From JBFHQE01 sp041592335 (GTDB lineage: Bacteria; Pseudomonadota; Gammaproteobacteria; Thiohalobacterales; Thiohalobacteraceae): a stretch of 64,000 bases of DNA. The stretch covers positions 101,512 to 165,511 of the forward strand of contig JBFHQE010000003.1 of NCBI GenBank assembly GCA_041592335.1, in the 5' to 3' direction. The stretch's first letter is position 1. The number at the start of each line of letters is the position of its first letter. The position numbers and the translations under genes are program-made. Below the pieces are notes generated by a model. That model saw nothing but the letters and a program-made list of their open reading frames with translations, was not told the origin of the DNA and made no database searches. This document shows positions 47,031 through 55,315 of this stretch, one piece after another.

Positions 47031-47483
47031 TTATTCGATGATGAACAGCGGTTCACCAAACTCGACCGGCTGACCGTTGTCCACCAGGATCGCTTTAACC
47101 ACACCTGCCTTGTCCGCCTCGATCTGGTTGAGCATCTTCATCGCTTCGATGATGCACAGGGTATCGCCCACACTAACGGTTTTACCCACCTCGACAAAGG
47201 GCGTCGCACCCGGCGAGGAGGCGCGGTAAAAAGTGCCTACCATCGGCGAGGTCACCTGATGACCCGACGGCAGGGCATCTGCCGCTGCTTCAGCTGGCGC
47301 AGCTGCTGGTGCTGCAGCCGGCGCGGCAGCAGGCATCGCCATCGGCGCAGCCTGAACGATTGTCGGCTGACTGGAGGAGTTCCGACTGATCCGTACCGAC
47401 TCCTCGCCCTCGTGAATCTCGATCTCGGCGATCCCTGATTCTTCCAATAACTCGATTAATTTCTTAACTTTACGAATATCCAT
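47031..47483 (-). CDS. accB: Biotin carboxyl carrier protein of acetyl-CoA carboxylase
   Basis: Carries the biotin cofactor. The 150 residues begin MDIRKVKKLIELLEESGIAE, have an Ala/Pro-rich linker (about 45-65) and end in the biotinyl domain with the modified Lys in EAMKM. It lies between aroQ and accC. Confidence 0.97.
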   Translation of the reverse strand: MDIRKVKKLIELLEESGIAEIEIHEGEESVRISRNSSSQPTIVQAAPMAMPAAAPAAAPAAAPAEAAADALPSGHQVTSPMVGTFYRASSPGATPFVEVGKTVSVGDTLCIIEAMKMLNQIEADKAGVVKAILVDNGQPVEFGEPLFIIE

Positions 47484-47507
47484 GATCCATCACTTGGCAA
47501 TTGCCAA

Positions 47508-47945
47508 TTATTTCGACAAATAAGACACCGCCGCGCGCAACGCCAGCTCGTAGCCAATAGCCCCAAGCCCACTGATCACGCCCACCGCGATATCAGAAAA
47601 ATAGGAATGTTTACGGAAATCTTCCCGCGCATGCACATTAGAGAGGTGCAACTCTATAAAAGGTATCTCCACCGCCGCCAGTGCATCCCGAATTGCTACA
47701 CTGGTGTGCGTGAACGCCGCCGGGTTAATAATGACGAAATCCACGCTGCCACGACTCGCATGCAGCCGATCGACGATCTCATGCTCGGCGTTTGACTGGA
47801 AAAAGTCGGCATTAGCGCCTAACTCGTCGCCTAAAGCAACCAACCCCTGGGAAATTGACTCCAGCGTGTCTGAGCCGTAGATTTCGGGCTCCCGAGAACC
47901 CAATAAGTTCAGGTTTGGGCCATTAATGACGAGAATTTGAGTCAA
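47508..47945 (-). CDS. aroQ: Type II 3-dehydroquinate dehydratase
   Basis: Third step of the shikimate pathway. The 145 residues show the N-terminal ILVINGPNLNLLGSREPEIY, with the catalytic Tyr in REPEIYG, and the C-terminal ELHLSNVHAREDFRKHSY. The start codon is TTG (47945), with ATAGG 8 bp before it; no in-frame ATG would fit. It is the first gene of the aroQ-accB-accC run. Confidence 0.95.
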   Translation of the reverse strand: MTQILVINGPNLNLLGSREPEIYGSDTLESISQGLVALGDELGANADFFQSNAEHEIVDRLHASRGSVDFVIINPAAFTHTSVAIRDALAAVEIPFIELHLSNVHAREDFRKHSYFSDIAVGVISGLGAIGYELALRAAVSYLSK

Positions 47946-47994
47946 TTTTGCGCCTATCTTCGTGGAAACGAATCAATAACGGGAAGATGCGCAT

Positions 47995-48022
47995 ATTATG
48001 CGGGGTGGGAGGGAAATGTCTA
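47995..48022 (-). promoter_or_regulatory. Promoter of the aroQ-accBC operon
   Basis: On the minus strand TAGACA and CATAAT, each 5 of 6 to consensus, are 16 bp apart and end about 50 bp before the aroQ start. The rest of the 218 bp gap up to the sulfotransferase stop is A/T rich and shows nothing else. Confidence 0.6.
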
Positions 48023-48163
48023 GGGGATCTTCAGTTTGCTGACAAGCTTGCAAGTTAACCATTAGAGTAAATTCACCGCAGCTGCCAACAAAATCAACCC
48101 GTTAAAATAGCTTACTAATTTTTAATGGTCACATTCGAGAGGCAATAAATTTGCTGCAGCCGA

Positions 48164-49798
48164 TTAACTGGCCACCCAATAACCAAATTTATCAACAAAG
48201 GGTTCTAAAATAGGCAAAATGGGTTCCATCTGCTGATGGTAGCTTTTCCATTTACCCTTAGAGCTTTGATAGATTGGCTGCGTCACCGCCTGGTAGCTAG
48301 GCGTAAAGACATTACGGGATCTTGCCGACTCGTAATAACCAAGGACTCTTTCATCCCATGCCAATCCCAGATAATCCAATAAACGCCTGGCTGAGCCTTC
48401 AAGATCCTCCACAACATCTTCATAGCGCGTAGAAAGGAATTTAATATCCAACAAATCAGAGTAATGCAACCAAAGACCCATCACTGCCGAATAAAACTTT
48501 GCAGTATCCTCAAGACTCAAAAACTGACTCATGGCCTGATTGATCTTGAAATTCTGCATATAGCAACTCAGACATACATCTCGAGGATCCCTGAGCGCGA
48601 GGAGTATTTTTGCATCAGGAAATACGCGCGCGATAAAACCAATATTGATTACATTTAACGGTAACTTATCGAGAATAAATTTATCTTTATCAATACGAAA
48701 ATGAAGCCCCTCCTCCATCGAAGCGACATATGAAGACCGCAGCTTAGCAAGCTCCTCTCCTGACAAACCACCAATATCTTTTGGATAAACAAAATCACGA
48801 CCGATTATTTTTGAAATATCACGAGTAAGTCGCGGAAGCACTGGCAGTTCATGTGTGGCAATAACATCAGGATGCGATTCCAGAATCTGCTCAGTCAAAG
48901 TTGTACCCGAACGAGGAAAACCCACTAGAAAAACCAGCTTCAATGCGGAGACATCATCAGCGATTACCTTCTCCCTATGCAAAAAAGGAAACGCATTTTT
49001 ATAATCACTTACCTCATTTCGATAATTCTCCAGGTCTTCAGTGCAAATGTGATTCAATGCCCGATAACATTTTTTTGCTTCGGCGAGCATTTTAAATGCC
49101 CCAGCATAATCTGCATTCTTATCGTTTATAGCAGCCAGCTCAGAATAAATCATGGCCTTATGCTCAGCAGAAGAGGTTCTCAGCAACAGATCACTCAATG
49201 CTCGTTTAGCTGACTCCAGATCACCGTCCCGACCATCCAGCTTCGCAAGCAAATACCTTGATTGAATATCCCCAGGATCATATTTAAGGGCGGAATTTGC
49301 GAAACGCCTGGCTTCTTCCAGACGATTCAATTGCTCATAAAGCAGCGCAAGATTACGTGAAGCGGCAAATAACTTCGGATTAATCTCTAACGCACACTTA
49401 TAGGCCTCTATTGAATCATTAACGCAGCGCATCTCCGCCAGACAATCACCTAACTCCAGATACACATCTGCCTGCCCAGGCTGAATCGCCAGAGAATCGC
49501 GATAATGATTAGCTGCTTCGTTATACTGAAATTTATTAACAAGCAAACTACCCAACGAACGAAGAATCGATGCCATCATCAATTTGTCGCCAGATTTTTT
49601 ATTTAATTTAAGCGCAGTCCTGATACACGGCTCAGCCTCATCAAGAAAGCCCTCTTCACCATAAATACTGCCGAGCATGTACCAGGCTTCCGTATCTTTA
49701 GGCCTTTTTCTGCAAACCTTCTTAAGCGCGTCAACAGCCTTACTCGCCTCCCCAGCACCCACATAACACTGAACGCGCTCTTTATCTTTCGGTGTCAC
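48164..49798 (-). CDS. TPR repeat protein with C-terminal sulfotransferase domain
   Basis: A 544-residue fusion starting at GTG with AGGG just upstream. Residues about 1-235 are TPR units (YLELGDCLAEMRCVNDSIEA, LALLYEQLNRLEEARRFANS). Residues about 285-535 form the PAPS-dependent sulfotransferase, with LVGFPRSGTTLTEQI near 292 and LALRDPRDVCLSCYMQ near 406. It is a paralogue of the protein at 6126-7880 by architecture and motifs. The acceptor is unknown. It is at the edge of the surface-protein and exopolysaccharide region, so sulfation of a surface glycan or protein is plausible. Composition is A/T rich. Confidence 0.88.
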   Translation of the reverse strand: MTPKDKERVQCYVGAGEASKAVDALKKVCRKRPKDTEAWYMLGSIYGEEGFLDEAEPCIRTALKLNKKSGDKLMMASILRSLGSLLVNKFQYNEAANHYRDSLAIQPGQADVYLELGDCLAEMRCVNDSIEAYKCALEINPKLFAASRNLALLYEQLNRLEEARRFANSALKYDPGDIQSRYLLAKLDGRDGDLESAKRALSDLLLRTSSAEHKAMIYSELAAINDKNADYAGAFKMLAEAKKCYRALNHICTEDLENYRNEVSDYKNAFPFLHREKVIADDVSALKLVFLVGFPRSGTTLTEQILESHPDVIATHELPVLPRLTRDISKIIGRDFVYPKDIGGLSGEELAKLRSSYVASMEEGLHFRIDKDKFILDKLPLNVINIGFIARVFPDAKILLALRDPRDVCLSCYMQNFKINQAMSQFLSLEDTAKFYSAVMGLWLHYSDLLDIKFLSTRYEDVVEDLEGSARRLLDYLGLAWDERVLGYYESARSRNVFTPSYQAVTQPIYQSSKGKWKSYHQQMEPILPILEPFVDKFGYWVAS

Positions 49799-49927
49799 AT
49801 TTTCCCTAGAATCAATTAATTAAGAGGCGAATGAGTTTACTTATGGAATGAAATCCCCAAAGAAAAATTAATAAAAACAAATTAGAACATACATTATTAC
49901 TTCGAAGAATAGATTTATAGAGCCTAT

Positions 49928-50803
49928 CTATTGCATCTCGTTAATACTTGCAACCACTCCAGCGATCTCCAACCCGTCCGCATCATAAGCCTTTACATTA
50001 AGGACCTGGAGAGTGGTAAAGCCCGCCAATCCGCCAGCCACATAAAATTTATAATCTGTCATATTAAGTGGAACTTTACTAGAGGCAGGGGTGATAACAG
50101 CTCGGATAATACTTTCCCCATCATCAACCCAAGCAACGTTCTTTAAATCCCCCCTAGGGTTAACCAAATGAAGATCCCCAAATTGATAGCCCATAATTAC
50201 CTCAACAGCATACGGCACCCGCACACCATCAAAGCCCACTACATAATGATGGGCTCGACCTAGTGCCGACAATTGTGAAGAAGCCAGATTACCATTCTTT
50301 TCGGCATTAAATGCAGCCGGAACCCCCTCACCTCCAACAACTTCAACAACAGCAGTAGCCATCTCACCATAAGGATTGGATATTTCGATTGTGGCAACCC
50401 CTATAGAAATAGCTCTTGGCAAATCTACAAATACTGTCGTCTGCCACCAATCCCTATCCTCCCCAGTAAAATTATTGTGTATTTGAGTCGCATACGTCAG
50501 CATATTTGGAACTATATCCTTGTTAATGGCATCTGAAACCAAAAGCGCTGAAACTGGATCAGGGTACAAATTAACCACTGCCCTAATTGCCGGATCTAAT
50601 GGTTGATATGTAACCTCCTGACCACTCGAAGAAATAATCCTCACTGTGATATTTTCGTTTGTAAAATTTTGCTTCCATCCCGCCGCTATCGCCACTGTCT
50701 CTCCACTACGAACAACATTAGGAAATGTCTGCACCCCTGCACAACCGCTCAGGAGCATAAATATCATTAGACAAAGACACCTACCAACCCAGCGTCTATG
50801 CAT
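49928..50803 (-). CDS. Putative outer-membrane lipoprotein of unknown function
   Basis: A 291-residue protein with a lipoprotein signal (lipobox LSGC near residue 21). The rest is beta-rich with no recognised domain; phrases such as MGYQFGDLHLVNPRGDLKNV and DYKFYVAGGLAGFTTLQVLNV suggest Ig-like sheets. GTAGGAG precedes the ATG. It lies downstream of the VPLPA-CTERM gene, from which it is separated by a strong terminator. Composition is A/T rich. Confidence 0.75.
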   Translation of the reverse strand: MHRRWVGRCLCLMIFMLLSGCAGVQTFPNVVRSGETVAIAAGWKQNFTNENITVRIISSSGQEVTYQPLDPAIRAVVNLYPDPVSALLVSDAINKDIVPNMLTYATQIHNNFTGEDRDWWQTTVFVDLPRAISIGVATIEISNPYGEMATAVVEVVGGEGVPAAFNAEKNGNLASSQLSALGRAHHYVVGFDGVRVPYAVEVIMGYQFGDLHLVNPRGDLKNVAWVDDGESIIRAVITPASSKVPLNMTDYKFYVAGGLAGFTTLQVLNVKAYDADGLEIAGVVASINEMQ

Positions 50804-50860
50804 TACATTCTCCTACCAAAACCGAAATTAACCTGCATCTATTCCAGATATCTATAAAAT

Positions 50861-50892
50861 AAAAAGGCGGGTACCAGAATCCAGTACCCGCC
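50861..50892 (-). terminator. Terminator after the VPLPA-CTERM gene
   Basis: Nine-bp stem GGCGGGTAC/GTACCCGCC with a 9-nt loop, followed on the minus strand by five T. It lies about 70 bp after the stop at 50962. Confidence 0.85.
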
Positions 50893-50961
50893 CAATTTGC
50901 ATATTCTTTATAAAAGAATACGAAATGACTTAAATATTATTTCAACTCATAACCGAGCTAA

Positions 50962-51762
50962 TTAAGCCATCTTGCGGCGAGCTACGCCAACCAGACCCAG
51001 CAGACCAGAACCGAACAGCCATACAGCCGCAGGAACTGGAACAGCTGATACCGGAACGATGGTACCGCTGAAGATTGGAGTCTGACCCGGGAATGGTCCA
51101 CAACCGTCATTATCGGCCGCTGTAGAACATTGAATCATAGGTACACCATACAGAGAACCGCCACCAGATACGTTACCAGCCAAATCAACTGAAGCGACAG
51201 TCATGAAGCCGTCAACCATCGGATCATTAGTCACCTGCATGATAGCCAGCACAGGAATATCTTCAGAAGAAGACCAATCGAACAATGTGTGAGCAGCAAA
51301 CTGACCAGCATTCAATGTGTAGTTATAGGAATAAGCCCGAGGACCACCAAAGTTCGCCCAACCGCCAGCAATCTCATCCGCACATCCATTGTAACCGGCT
51401 GATGCAACAGAGATACATTTTGTAGTGTCACCAGTGCTAAAATTAGCCATGGTTTGAACTGTGAAGGCGAAAGTGTGGGACTCAGCAGACATGTCAGTCC
51501 CACCCATCATGGTGTTGTGCATGCGCATTTCTACCACGTCAGCGTTCCAGGTGAAACCAAAGAAATTAGTGGATGTGGTGAACGAGCCAGTGCCGTTAAC
51601 CATATCAAACGCGCCTTGCACATCATTATGACCATCTGAAGTAACATTTCCACCAGCGTCTTTAAAGTCAAAACGACCATCGGTCATTGTGTGCGTGGTT
51701 GCGGCATTTGCAGCGCCAGCGAACGCCAAAGTAACCGCAGCCGCCATAATTGATTTTTTCAT
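50962..51762 (-). CDS. Secreted protein with VPLPA/PEP-CTERM-type sorting tail
   Basis: A 266-residue secreted protein. The start at 51762 (MKKSIMAAAVTLAFAGAANA) is chosen because GGAGGAG lies 6 bp before it and gives a clean signal peptide. The ectodomain (about 22-235) is beta-rich. The C-terminus VPVPAAVWLFGSGLLGLVG followed by ARRK is the VPLPA-CTERM form of the exosortase signal: motif, membrane helix, basic end. An exosortase should cut it and link it to the surface. The ectodomain resembles that of the protein at 53905. A consensus sigma-54 promoter drives it. Confidence 0.88.
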   Translation of the reverse strand: MKKSIMAAAVTLAFAGAANAATTHTMTDGRFDFKDAGGNVTSDGHNDVQGAFDMVNGTGSFTTSTNFFGFTWNADVVEMRMHNTMMGGTDMSAESHTFAFTVQTMANFSTGDTTKCISVASAGYNGCADEIAGGWANFGGPRAYSYNYTLNAGQFAAHTLFDWSSSEDIPVLAIMQVTNDPMVDGFMTVASVDLAGNVSGGGSLYGVPMIQCSTAADNDGCGPFPGQTPIFSGTIVPVSAVPVPAAVWLFGSGLLGLVGVARRKMA

Positions 51763-51830
51763 TTGTAACTCCTCCAGAGAGAATTTGAGATTAGAGTCGA
51801 AACTCAATTTGCTATTCGCGATATGTAGAT

Positions 51831-51846
51831 AGCAATGGGCGTGCCA
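51831..51846 (-). promoter_or_regulatory. Sigma-54 promoter of the VPLPA-CTERM gene
   Basis: On the minus strand TGGCACGCCCATTGCT matches the -24/-12 consensus at every defined position. Transcription would start near 51820, about 58 nt before the start codon. Two inverted repeats lie farther upstream (GTTTTA/TAAAAC at 51862-51880 and AGCAT/ATGCT at 51881-51893) and could be activator sites. Confidence 0.88.
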
Positions 51847-51939
51847 GAAATCCAACTCGCAGTTTTAGTTTTTTTAAAACAGCATGTTATGCTCAAATAC
51901 CGCCTTTTCAAGCATTACCATCCTCTAATAAAGTAAAGA

Positions 51940-52287
51940 ATGCCGACGGCGCTAAAGAGTGTACGTTTCAACAGCAACCTCTCAAAACAGCTTGATTTTC
52001 AGGTGATTACCAAGGACCAAGCCAAATCAGCCTCCAATCTCTCTTGTGTAAAGCAGCTCGACTCAATTTTAACCTCTCAAGGTCCAGCTAATTCATCCCC
52101 CTTATTAGTAGTTACTGTCAGCGAGAAGGAGCAACATTTCCCAGCTGGACTGTTGCGATTTGAAACCACCCTTTCTCATGGTGAATTAGAGAATGAATTT
52201 CGATGCCTGATTTTCAGGTTCAGTTACCCATCAGCTCATCAACATTCACTAGCAAAACTTTCCCTTCTATCAATTTCTCAAGCTTGA
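51940..52287 (+). CDS. Hypothetical protein, doubtful
   Basis: An open frame of 115 codons with no recognised domain, no signal peptide and a weak ribosome site (AAAG). The protein has mixed strands (SPLLVVTVSEKEQHFPAGLL) and Ser/Leu-rich ends. It lies between the divergent VPLPA-CTERM gene and the FadL-like gene. It could be real, but codon use and start are not convincing. Confidence 0.35.
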   Translation: MPTALKSVRFNSNLSKQLDFQVITKDQAKSASNLSCVKQLDSILTSQGPANSSPLLVVTVSEKEQHFPAGLLRFETTLSHGELENEFRCLIFRFSYPSAHQHSLAKLSLLSISQA

Positions 52288-52339
52288 CTTTCCCATACTA
52301 CCTATTCAGCATTCCCAGTTTGTTCATATTTCAAGACTA

Positions 52340-52360
52340 CAGGTGCAGGAAATACACCTG
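52340..52360 (+). promoter_or_regulatory. Leader hairpin with GGA loop before the FadL-like gene
   Basis: Stem CAGGTG/CACCTG closes a 9-nt loop CAGGAAATA containing an AGGA motif, about 35 bp before the start codon. The ribosome site itself is GGAGGAG. A hairpin GGA plus a ribosome-site GGA is the usual layout for CsrA repression. This is an inference. Confidence 0.35.
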
Positions 52361-52395
52361 ATTCCAACAAGACAACAATGTCGGAGGAGTTCATA

Positions 52396-53817
52396 ATGCA
52401 GTTCTTTTCACAACGTAAGCTCGCCCTTACAGTAGCCCTTGCACTTGCAGGCGCACCGGCCGTCTCATTTGCAACCAATGGTTACTTTCTCATCGGTTAC
52501 GGTTCCAAATCTCGCGCCATGGGCGGAGTGGGTGTCGCCTTCCCGCAGGATGGCATGGCCGCAGCAGCGAACCCTGCTGCTATGGCGGGCTATGAAATGA
52601 ATACCATGCGCGTTGATGGTTCTGTTGAATTTTTCGTCCCCAAACGCTCGGTTTCACACAATAGCGCGCTCCTCCCGGTTTACGATGAGCAAAGTGGCGC
52701 AAACGAATTTTTAATCCCGGCCATGGGCGGCATGTACAAATTCAATCGCAAGATTACCGTCGGTATGGCGGCAATCGGTGCAGGCCTGGGCACCCGCTAC
52801 AAGCAACCCTGGGATTCGACTCAGGGCCTTGCTCCAAACGGCCAACCTGCGCCCAGTGGCTATTTCTTCAACTTCCAGGGTAACGCGTCAGATACAGTCG
52901 GTGTTTCCATGATGCAAATGCAAATGCTCCCAAGCGTTGCCTACAAAATAAACAAACAACATGCCGTTGGTGCATCGCTTGCAATTGGCGTTCAAACTTT
53001 CCGCGCCTATGGTCTCCAGGCATTCGGTGCAGATGGCTCGCCATTAAATTACACCAGCGATCGCGAGCACCTTACAAACAAAGGTAACGACTGGTCTTAC
53101 GGTGCAGGTGTTAGATTAGGCTGGCTGGGCACCTTCTACAAAAAACGCTTAAACCTTGGAGTCAACTATGCATCCAAGGTGTACATGAGCAAGTTCGACA
53201 AGTACAAAGGACTCTTCGCGGAACAGGGCGACTTTGATATGCCCTCATTCTATTCTGTCGGTATAGCCTATCATCCAAACGACAAGCTGACGCTCGCCAT
53301 GGATATACAACGCAACCTCTTTAGCGATATCGCTTCCGTTGGCAACCCCGGGCCAGACGTCAATGATCCGTCGAATTTCTTCCCTTCCAGTTTTGGCTGC
53401 CCAAGTGGCGTCCCAATCGAGCAGCAAACCTGCGCACTTGGACGAGACAAAGGCATGGGATTCGGCTGGGAAGACCAAACCGTTTATAAACTGGGTGTTA
53501 AATACGATTACAACAAGGAATGGACGCTCCGAGCTGGCTTCAATTACGGTAAAGCACCGATTCCAGGCGATCAAACATTATTCAGCCTGCTGGCACCCGG
53601 CGTTACCGAAAAACACCTAACACTAGGCTTCAGTTACAGACCAAGCCCACAACTTGAAATCAGCATGAATTACATGCATGCGTTGAAAACCACCATTACG
53701 GGTAAAACACCATTCTATCCAGTCGGCATCAATGACGCAGCCGACCTGAGAAACGACAATGCCGCCCTGTCCATGTTCCAGCACTCTGTAGGCCTGACTA
53801 TCGGTTACCAGATATAA
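52396..53817 (+). CDS. FadL/OmpP1/TodX-family outer-membrane transporter
   Basis: A 473-residue outer-membrane beta barrel that takes up hydrophobic compounds. ATG 52396 is chosen because GGAGGAG lies 6 bp before it; an in-frame ATG 18 bp earlier has no such site. The signal peptide ends near SFA. The mature N-terminus TNGYFLIGYGSKSRAMGGVG is the FadL hallmark, followed by the AAANPAAM segment and alternating strands ending in a C-terminal aromatic pattern (VGLTIGYQI). The substrate (fatty acids or hydrocarbons) is unknown. Confidence 0.92.
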   Translation: MQFFSQRKLALTVALALAGAPAVSFATNGYFLIGYGSKSRAMGGVGVAFPQDGMAAAANPAAMAGYEMNTMRVDGSVEFFVPKRSVSHNSALLPVYDEQSGANEFLIPAMGGMYKFNRKITVGMAAIGAGLGTRYKQPWDSTQGLAPNGQPAPSGYFFNFQGNASDTVGVSMMQMQMLPSVAYKINKQHAVGASLAIGVQTFRAYGLQAFGADGSPLNYTSDREHLTNKGNDWSYGAGVRLGWLGTFYKKRLNLGVNYASKVYMSKFDKYKGLFAEQGDFDMPSFYSVGIAYHPNDKLTLAMDIQRNLFSDIASVGNPGPDVNDPSNFFPSSFGCPSGVPIEQQTCALGRDKGMGFGWEDQTVYKLGVKYDYNKEWTLRAGFNYGKAPIPGDQTLFSLLAPGVTEKHLTLGFSYRPSPQLEISMNYMHALKTTITGKTPFYPVGINDAADLRNDNAALSMFQHSVGLTIGYQI

Positions 53818-53840
53818 TTACAGAAATTCTCTAATTGAAA

Positions 53841-53876
53841 ACTGCTTGCTCGCGATATCTATCGCGAGCAAGCAGT
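53841..53876. terminator. Long perfect hairpin between porin and surface-protein genes
   Basis: Perfect 16-bp stem ACTGCTTGCTCGCGAT/ATCGCGAGCAAGCAGT around ATCT, in the 87 bp between the FadL-like gene and the next gene. The plus strand has only A after it, so classical termination is unlikely. It may be an mRNA stability or processing element. Confidence 0.55.
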
Positions 53877-53904
53877 ACAAAAAAGATATTTTGAGGAGTT
53901 AGAT

Positions 53905-55185
53905 ATGTTAATCCCTAAACACAAACTTTCATTAGCGGTCCTTGCAGTCGCCACCAGCTTTGGAATAAGCGTTGCAAATGCCGACGTAAAAATCACAGTA
54001 GGCCAGATGGATTTTTATCCAGCCTCTTCCACCAGCACTTCCCATGTAAATGATACCGTATCTGGAGCCATCAATTTCACAACAGATTCAGGAACCTTTA
54101 ACTCTGGCAGCAAACCCTTTTTCGGTTTTCCCTGGGTCGCCGATGTTGACAAAACTTATACCTACGACACCATGGCCGGCGGTACTCAGAACTTCACATG
54201 GTCCTGGGTTAATAAAACCTACTGGACTGGAAGCGATTTTGTCACCTGCCGAACAGGTGCGAATATAGACAACTGTACTGGAGTAAGTGGGACGCTTTTT
54301 TCCTCTAATACCCAGTCGTACTCATTCAGCCTGACAAGCGAATTCCAATATGCAGCAGGATTATTTTTTGACTGGTCTGTGAATAGCGACATCCCCGTTA
54401 TAGCCGTTTTTGACTGCGACCCTGGTGGCGACGGCGCTGTCTGCGTCCCTATTGACAGCGATAGCGATGGAACGCCTGGCAACGACATGCTAACAAACCC
54501 CTTCCCTGGGCAAACCGCCGCATTCATTGGCACCCTGAGCGGTGTTGGCGCAGGCGCCGCTGGTACGACGGTATCAACCCCAACCATCGTCGGTGATGCC
54601 GGTGCGACATTTAACGCAGGTAGCACAGTAGACCCTACCGGAAACGGTAAGGTCACCTTAAGTCAGGTGATCAGTGCCGGGATTGACATGGATAACGACG
54701 CACAGGAAATGTGTGTAGGTGGCTGCTTTGACTTTTCTGTAACCGGCCTCAGCGGAAATTCGATTTCTGTTGTTCTACCGCTCTCCAAACCTATCCCAGC
54801 CGCATCTGTTTACCGCAAATGGATTAACAATGAATGGGTTGATTTTAAAACCAATCTCAACAATACCGTCTCCTCTGCAGCGGGATCCCCAGGAAACTGC
54901 CCGCTTGGAGGCTACCAGAGCGGCCTAACACAAGGACACTACTGTGTCAGATTAACCATCGTAGATGGCGGACCCAACGATGCTGATGGCGTGCAAAACG
55001 GCACAGTGGTTGATCCAGGTGGCGTATCCGAATCACTTGTCCCGGAAGCCGATACTTCCCTGGGAAGCGGTTTTGGCGGTGGCTGCACGCTATCGGATAG
55101 CACGTCTCCACTTGGACTTGAATGGCTTGCCCTGCTTGCCTCTCTCGCCGGATTCGGCTACCTGCGCATCAGAAATCAACATTAA
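53905..55185 (+). CDS. Choice-of-anchor U surface protein with Gly-Gly-Cys sorting tail
   Basis: A 426-residue secreted protein. Signal peptide about 1-26; an N-terminal domain (about 27-215) related to the VPLPA-CTERM protein at 50962; a choice-of-anchor U domain (about 230-395, with GCFDFSVTGLSG, VVLPLSKPIPAASVYRKW and IVDGGPNDADG); then GGGCTL, a membrane helix and basic residues (about 398-426). This tail resembles JDVT-CTERM/GlyGly-CTERM signals, whose proteins are cut and lipid-linked by intramembrane proteases, not exosortases. The gene is followed by a terminator. Confidence 0.85.
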   Translation: MLIPKHKLSLAVLAVATSFGISVANADVKITVGQMDFYPASSTSTSHVNDTVSGAINFTTDSGTFNSGSKPFFGFPWVADVDKTYTYDTMAGGTQNFTWSWVNKTYWTGSDFVTCRTGANIDNCTGVSGTLFSSNTQSYSFSLTSEFQYAAGLFFDWSVNSDIPVIAVFDCDPGGDGAVCVPIDSDSDGTPGNDMLTNPFPGQTAAFIGTLSGVGAGAAGTTVSTPTIVGDAGATFNAGSTVDPTGNGKVTLSQVISAGIDMDNDAQEMCVGGCFDFSVTGLSGNSISVVLPLSKPIPAASVYRKWINNEWVDFKTNLNNTVSSAAGSPGNCPLGGYQSGLTQGHYCVRLTIVDGGPNDADGVQNGTVVDPGGVSESLVPEADTSLGSGFGGGCTLSDSTSPLGLEWLALLASLAGFGYLRIRNQH

Positions 55186-55208
55186 TAACAATCAGTGGTA
55201 GTTCTACT

Positions 55209-55235
55209 AAACGCGGCCCATGGCCGCGTTTTTTA
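55209..55235 (+). terminator. Rho-independent terminator
   Basis: Ten-bp stem AAACGCGGCC/GGCCGCGTTT with a 3-nt CAT loop and six T in a row overlapping the end of the stem. It ends the FadL/surface-protein unit and isolates the exopolysaccharide genes that follow. Confidence 0.88.
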
Positions 55236-55315
55236 TTGACCCACTTCCGTCGGTTTGTTTGAATGCGACAAATCAAATTTCCTAAATGACAACCACTTCC
55301 CAAGAGAGAAACGTC

